DNA of 64,000 nucleotides from Ehretia macrophylla. Taxonomy: Eukaryota; Streptophyta; Magnoliopsida; Boraginales; Ehretiaceae. The translations under genes and the position numbers were made by a program. Position 1 is the first letter of the stretch, and every line of letters starts with the position of its first letter. The notes beneath the pieces are model-generated. The model worked only from the letters and a program-made list of their open reading frames with translations, was not told the DNA's origin and did no database searches. The DNA lies in the NCBI GenBank assembly GCA_037974665.1, contig CM075768.1, forward strand, positions 61,770,316-61,834,315, given 5' to 3'. Below, in pieces: positions 60,914 through 64,000 of the stretch.

Positions 60914-63900
60914 GGCTGGCCCCATCGTAGTGCTCTAGGAGAGCTCTCCAACGGTATGCTGCTCGCCGCGTAACTCCTTACGGATCAAAGGTTATGGGCT
61001 CCAGAGCTACGGAGACGTGGTCCCAAGCCCGATGCCCTTGGTTTGCGGGCCTAGCCTCTACGTGAAGCGAAGCTGTCCTGCCCAAGGTGCCGTGTGATTC
61101 GGTAATAGAAATGTTATGGATTAGGTTGTCGTCCATTTCACAGCACACGACGTAAGATCCGGGATGAAAAATCAGTGCAAAAGAAGAAAAGTATCCCGAA
61201 ATTGATGAAAACGTTCGATTTTGGGCTCCGATAACAGGCGCAGCGAAGCCGGCTTGGCTGCCACCATCGTAGAGCTCTAGGAGAACTCTCCAACGGTATG
61301 CTGCGGGCCGCGTAACTCATTGCAGATCAAAAGTTATGGGCTCCGGAGCAACGGAGACGTGGTCCCAAGCCCGATGCCCTCGGTTTGCGGGCCCAGCCTC
61401 TACGTGAAGCAAAGCAGTCTTTCCCAAGGTGTCGTGGGATTCGGTAATAGAAATGTTATGGATTAGGTTGTCGTCCACTTCACAGCGCACGACGTAAGAT
61501 CCGGGATTAAAAATTAGTGCAAAAGAAGAAAAGTGTCCCGAAACTGATGATAACGTTCGATTTTTAACTCCGATAATAGGGGCAGCAAAGCCGGCTTAGC
61601 TGCCCCCATTGTAGATCTCTCGGAGAGCTTTCCAACGGCATGCTGCGCGCCGCGTAACTCCTTACGGATCAAAAGTTATGGGACCATGAGCGACGGAGAA
61701 GTGGTCCCAAGCCTCATGCCCTCGGTTTACGGGCCCAGCCTCTACGTAAAGAGAAGTTGTCTTTCCCAAGGTGCCATGGGATTCGGTAATAGAAATGTGA
61801 AGGATTAGGTTGTCGTCCTTTTCGCCGCAGACGACGTACGATCCAGGATAAAAAAAAAAGCGCAAAAGAAGAAAAGTGTCCCAAAACTGATGAAAATGAT
61901 CGATTTTTGGCTCCGATAACAGGCCCAGCAAAGCCAGTTTAGCTGCCCCCATCGTAGAGCTCTCGCAGAGCTTTCCAACGGTATGCTACGCGCCGCGTAA
62001 CACCTTTCGGATCAAAAGTTATGTGCTCCGGAGCGACGGAGACGTGGTCCCATGCCTGATGCCCTCGGTTTGAGGGCCCTGCCTCTACGTAAAGAGAAGC
62101 TGTCTTGCCCAAGGTGCCATGGGATTCGGTAATAGAAATGTGATGGATTAGGTTATCGTCCTTTTCGCGGCGGACGACGTACGATCCGGGATAAAAAAAA
62201 GCGCAAATGAAGAAAAGTGTCCCGAAACTGATGAAAACATTTGATTTTTCGCTTTGATAACAGGCGCAGCAAAGCCGGCTTAGCTACCCACATCGTAGAG
62301 CTCTCGGAGAGCTTTCCAACGGTATGCTGCGCGCCGCGTAACTCCTTGCGGATCAAAAGTTATGGGCTCCGGAGCGACGGATACGTGGTCCCAATCCCGA
62401 TGCTCTCGGTTTGCGAGCCCAGCGTCTACGTAAAGAGAAGCTATCTTGCCCAAGGTGCCATGGGATTCGGTAATAGAAATGTGATGGATTAGGTTGTGGT
62501 CCTTTTCGCGGCGGACGACGTACGATCCGTGATAAAAAAAAGCGCAAAAGAAGAAAAGTATCCCGAAACTGATGAAAATGATTTTTTTTGGCTCCGATAA
62601 CAGGTCTAGCGAAGTCGGTTTAGCTGCCCCCATCATAGAGCTCTCGGAGAGCTTTCCAATAGTATGCTGCACTCCATGTAACTCGTTGCGGATCAAAATT
62701 ATGGGCTCCGTAGCGACGGAGACGTGGTCTCAAGCCCGATGCCCTCGTTTGCGAGCCCAGCCTCTACGTGAAACGAAGTTGTCTTGCCCAAGGTGCCATG
62801 GGATTCGGTAATAGAAATGTGATTGATTAGGTTGTCGTCCTTTTTGCGGCGCACAACTTACGATTCGGGACAAAAAAAAGCACAAAAGAAGAAAAGTGTC
62901 CCGAAACTGATGAAAACGATCTATTTTTGGCTCTGATAATAGGCGCAGCGAAGCCGGGTTTGCTGCCCCCATCGTAGAGCTCTCAGAGAGCATTCCAACG
63001 GCAAGCTGCGCGCCGCGTAACTCCTTGCGGATCAAAAGTTATGGGACCCGGAGCGACGGAGACGTGGTCCCAAGCCCGATGCCCTTGGTTTGCAGTCCCA
63101 ACCTCTACATAAAGCGAAGCTGTCTTGCCCAAGGTGCCGTGGGATTCGGTAATAGAAATGTGACGGATAAGATTGTCGTCCGTTTCGCGGCGTACGACGT
63201 ACGATCCAGGATGAAAAATTGCACAAATGAAGAAAAGTGTACCGAAACTGATGAAAACTTTCGATTTTTGGTTCCGATAACAGGCACAGCGAAGCCGGCT
63301 TAGCTGCACCCATCGTACAGCTCTTAGAGAGCTTTCCAACGGTATATCGCGCGCCGCGTAACTCCTTGCGGATCAAAAGTTATGGGCTCCGGAGCAACGG
63401 AGACGTGGTCCCAAGCCCAATACCCTCGGTTTGTGGGCCCAGCCTCTACGTGAAGCGAAGTTGTCTTGCCCAAGGTGCCGTGGAATTCAGTAATAGAAAT
63501 GTTATGGATTAGGTTGTCGTCCGTTTTGCGGTGCACGAAGAACGATCCGGGATGAAAAATTAGCGCAAAAGAAGAAAAATGTCCCATAACTGATGAAAAT
63601 GTTCAATTTTTGGCTCCGATAACAGGTGCAGCGAAGCCGGCTTAGCTACACCCATCGTAGAGCTCTCGGAGAGCTTTCCAACGGTATGCTGCGTGCAACG
63701 TAACTCCTTGCAAATCAAAAGTTATGGGACCCGGAGGGACGGAGACGCAGTCCCAAGCCCGATGCCCTCGGTTTGCGGGCCCAGCCTCTACATAAAGCGA
63801 AGCTGTCTTGCCCAAGGTGTCGTGGGATTCGGTAATCGAAATGTGATGGATTAGGTTGTCGTCCTTTTCGAGGCGCACAACTTACGATCCAGGACAAAAA

Positions 63901-64000
63901 AAGTGCAAAAGAAGAAAAGTGTCCCGAAACTGATGAAAACGTTCAATTTTTGGCTCCTATAACAGGCCCAGCGAAGCCAGCTTAGCTGCCCCCATCGTAG

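Larger units (their letters stand above)
1..64000. repeat. Satellite DNA array, ~342-bp unit, head to tail
   Basis: The whole window is one tandem array. The anchor motif ATCGTAGAGC (or close variants) falls at 251, 593, 935, 1276, 1618 and 1959, spacings of 341-342 bp, and keeps this rhythm to 63,994. All units point the same way. Allowing for visible deletions I estimate about 188 units; the window starts and ends inside a unit. Order in a unit: inverted repeat at 8-22, GATCAAAAGTTATG near 60, palindrome at 75-84, GGGCCC near 124, GAAGCGAAGCTGTC near 141, TTCGGTAATAGAAATG near 175, CGTACG near 228, A-rich tract at 243-299 and a C-run at the end. No foreign insertion was seen. Function is unknown; such arrays usually form heterochromatin, and centromere or subtelomere identity cannot be read from sequence alone. 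I could not match it to a named satellite family. Confidence 0.98.
54114..64000. repeat. Array region 6: loosely ordered units with distant matches
   Basis: About 29 units. GATAAC or GACAAC units occur at ~54,057, 56,767, 58,133 and 61,551 (8, 4 and 10 units apart), so no steady period. Several patches are nearly identical to distant sites: 54.42-54.56 with 25.2, 58.95-59.18 with 20.9, 59.77-59.89 with 25.1 and 60.71-60.91 with 6.2 kb. Near 54,410 about 30 bp are missing between GATCAA and AGCTGGCTT. Neighbouring units at 61.15 and 61.49 kb share CGTAAGATCC and a TTCACAGC variant, a one-unit duplication. No gene or foreign DNA was seen. Confidence 0.83.

Noticed and set aside
1..64000. Hundreds of open frames of 60-286 codons on both strands
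   Set aside because: They are the same few translations repeated with the unit. Differences between copies change amino acids freely, frames slip at the A-tract, starts and stops come and go by single substitutions, and no domain is recognisable. None is reported as a CDS.
1..64000. CENP-B box
   Set aside because: I compared the TTCG-containing sites of the consensus, on both strands, with the canonical NTTCGNNNNANNCGGGN pattern; none fits. This does not exclude centromere function.
1..64000. CRISPR array or other prokaryotic repeat
   Set aside because: Units are 342 bp and abut without unique spacers. No cas-like gene or prokaryotic gene structure is present.
1..64000. Transposon, LTR or rDNA spacer origin
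   Set aside because: No terminal inverted repeats, target duplications, primer-binding site, polypurine tract in LTR context, or rRNA sequence was seen. An ancient origin of the unit from such an element remains possible but untestable here.
1..64000. Pol III promoter or tRNA remnant around GGGATTCGGTAATAG
   Set aside because: It faintly resembles a B-box, but there is no A-box at proper spacing, no cloverleaf and no terminator placement.
1..64000. Assembly artefact from collapsed or duplicated repeats
   Set aside because: The large duplicated blocks differ at scattered bases and carry distinct indels, as expected of real copies. I still cannot exclude local consensus errors or wrong copy number without reads.

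Overview
The window is one uninterrupted block of satellite DNA. No gene, RNA gene, transposon or unique sequence was found in 64 kb. A single unit of about 342 bp repeats head to tail in the same orientation from the first base (position ~93 of the unit as phased here) to the last (position ~7), giving roughly 188 copies. The drawn consensus is 341 bp, about 55% G+C, with some 34 CpG sites. Copies differ mainly by point substitutions, many of them C-to-T or G-to-A at CpG, plus length changes in one A-tract and a few deletions. This fits constitutive heterochromatin (pericentromeric, centromeric or subtelomeric) of a eukaryote. A plant is my best guess, from unit length, CpG density and the decay pattern, but I do not recognise the family and the species cannot be named.

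Layout by higher-order structure: 1-13.6 kb is loosely ordered, with short block duplications of 1, 2, 6 and 7 units. 13.6-17.7 kb holds a partial copy of a block seen twice more. 17,691-36,142 is the most organised part: three six-unit repeats (17,691-23,845), a twelve-unit block (23,846-27,945), two more six-unit repeats (27,946-32,044) and a second copy of the twelve-unit block (32,045-36,142). The whole therefore repeats with a shift of about 8.2 kb (24 units). 36.1-43.3 kb is loosely ordered. 43,311-54,113 is a second domain of six-unit periodicity with a different order of variants and two homologous truncated units. 54.1-64 kb is loosely ordered, with patches nearly identical to places 20-55 kb away.

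Within each unit the recurrent landmarks are a 15-bp inverted repeat next to the chosen start, a 10-bp palindrome, GGGCCC and CGTACG sites, and a run of A/T tracts spaced about one helical turn apart. Open frames on the minus strand recur because the unit is close to 114 codons long and stop-poor. They behave as by-products of the repeat, not genes. Nothing here has to be coding. The interest lies in how the array was built: six-unit amplification, larger block duplication, local conversion, and deletions that were later copied.
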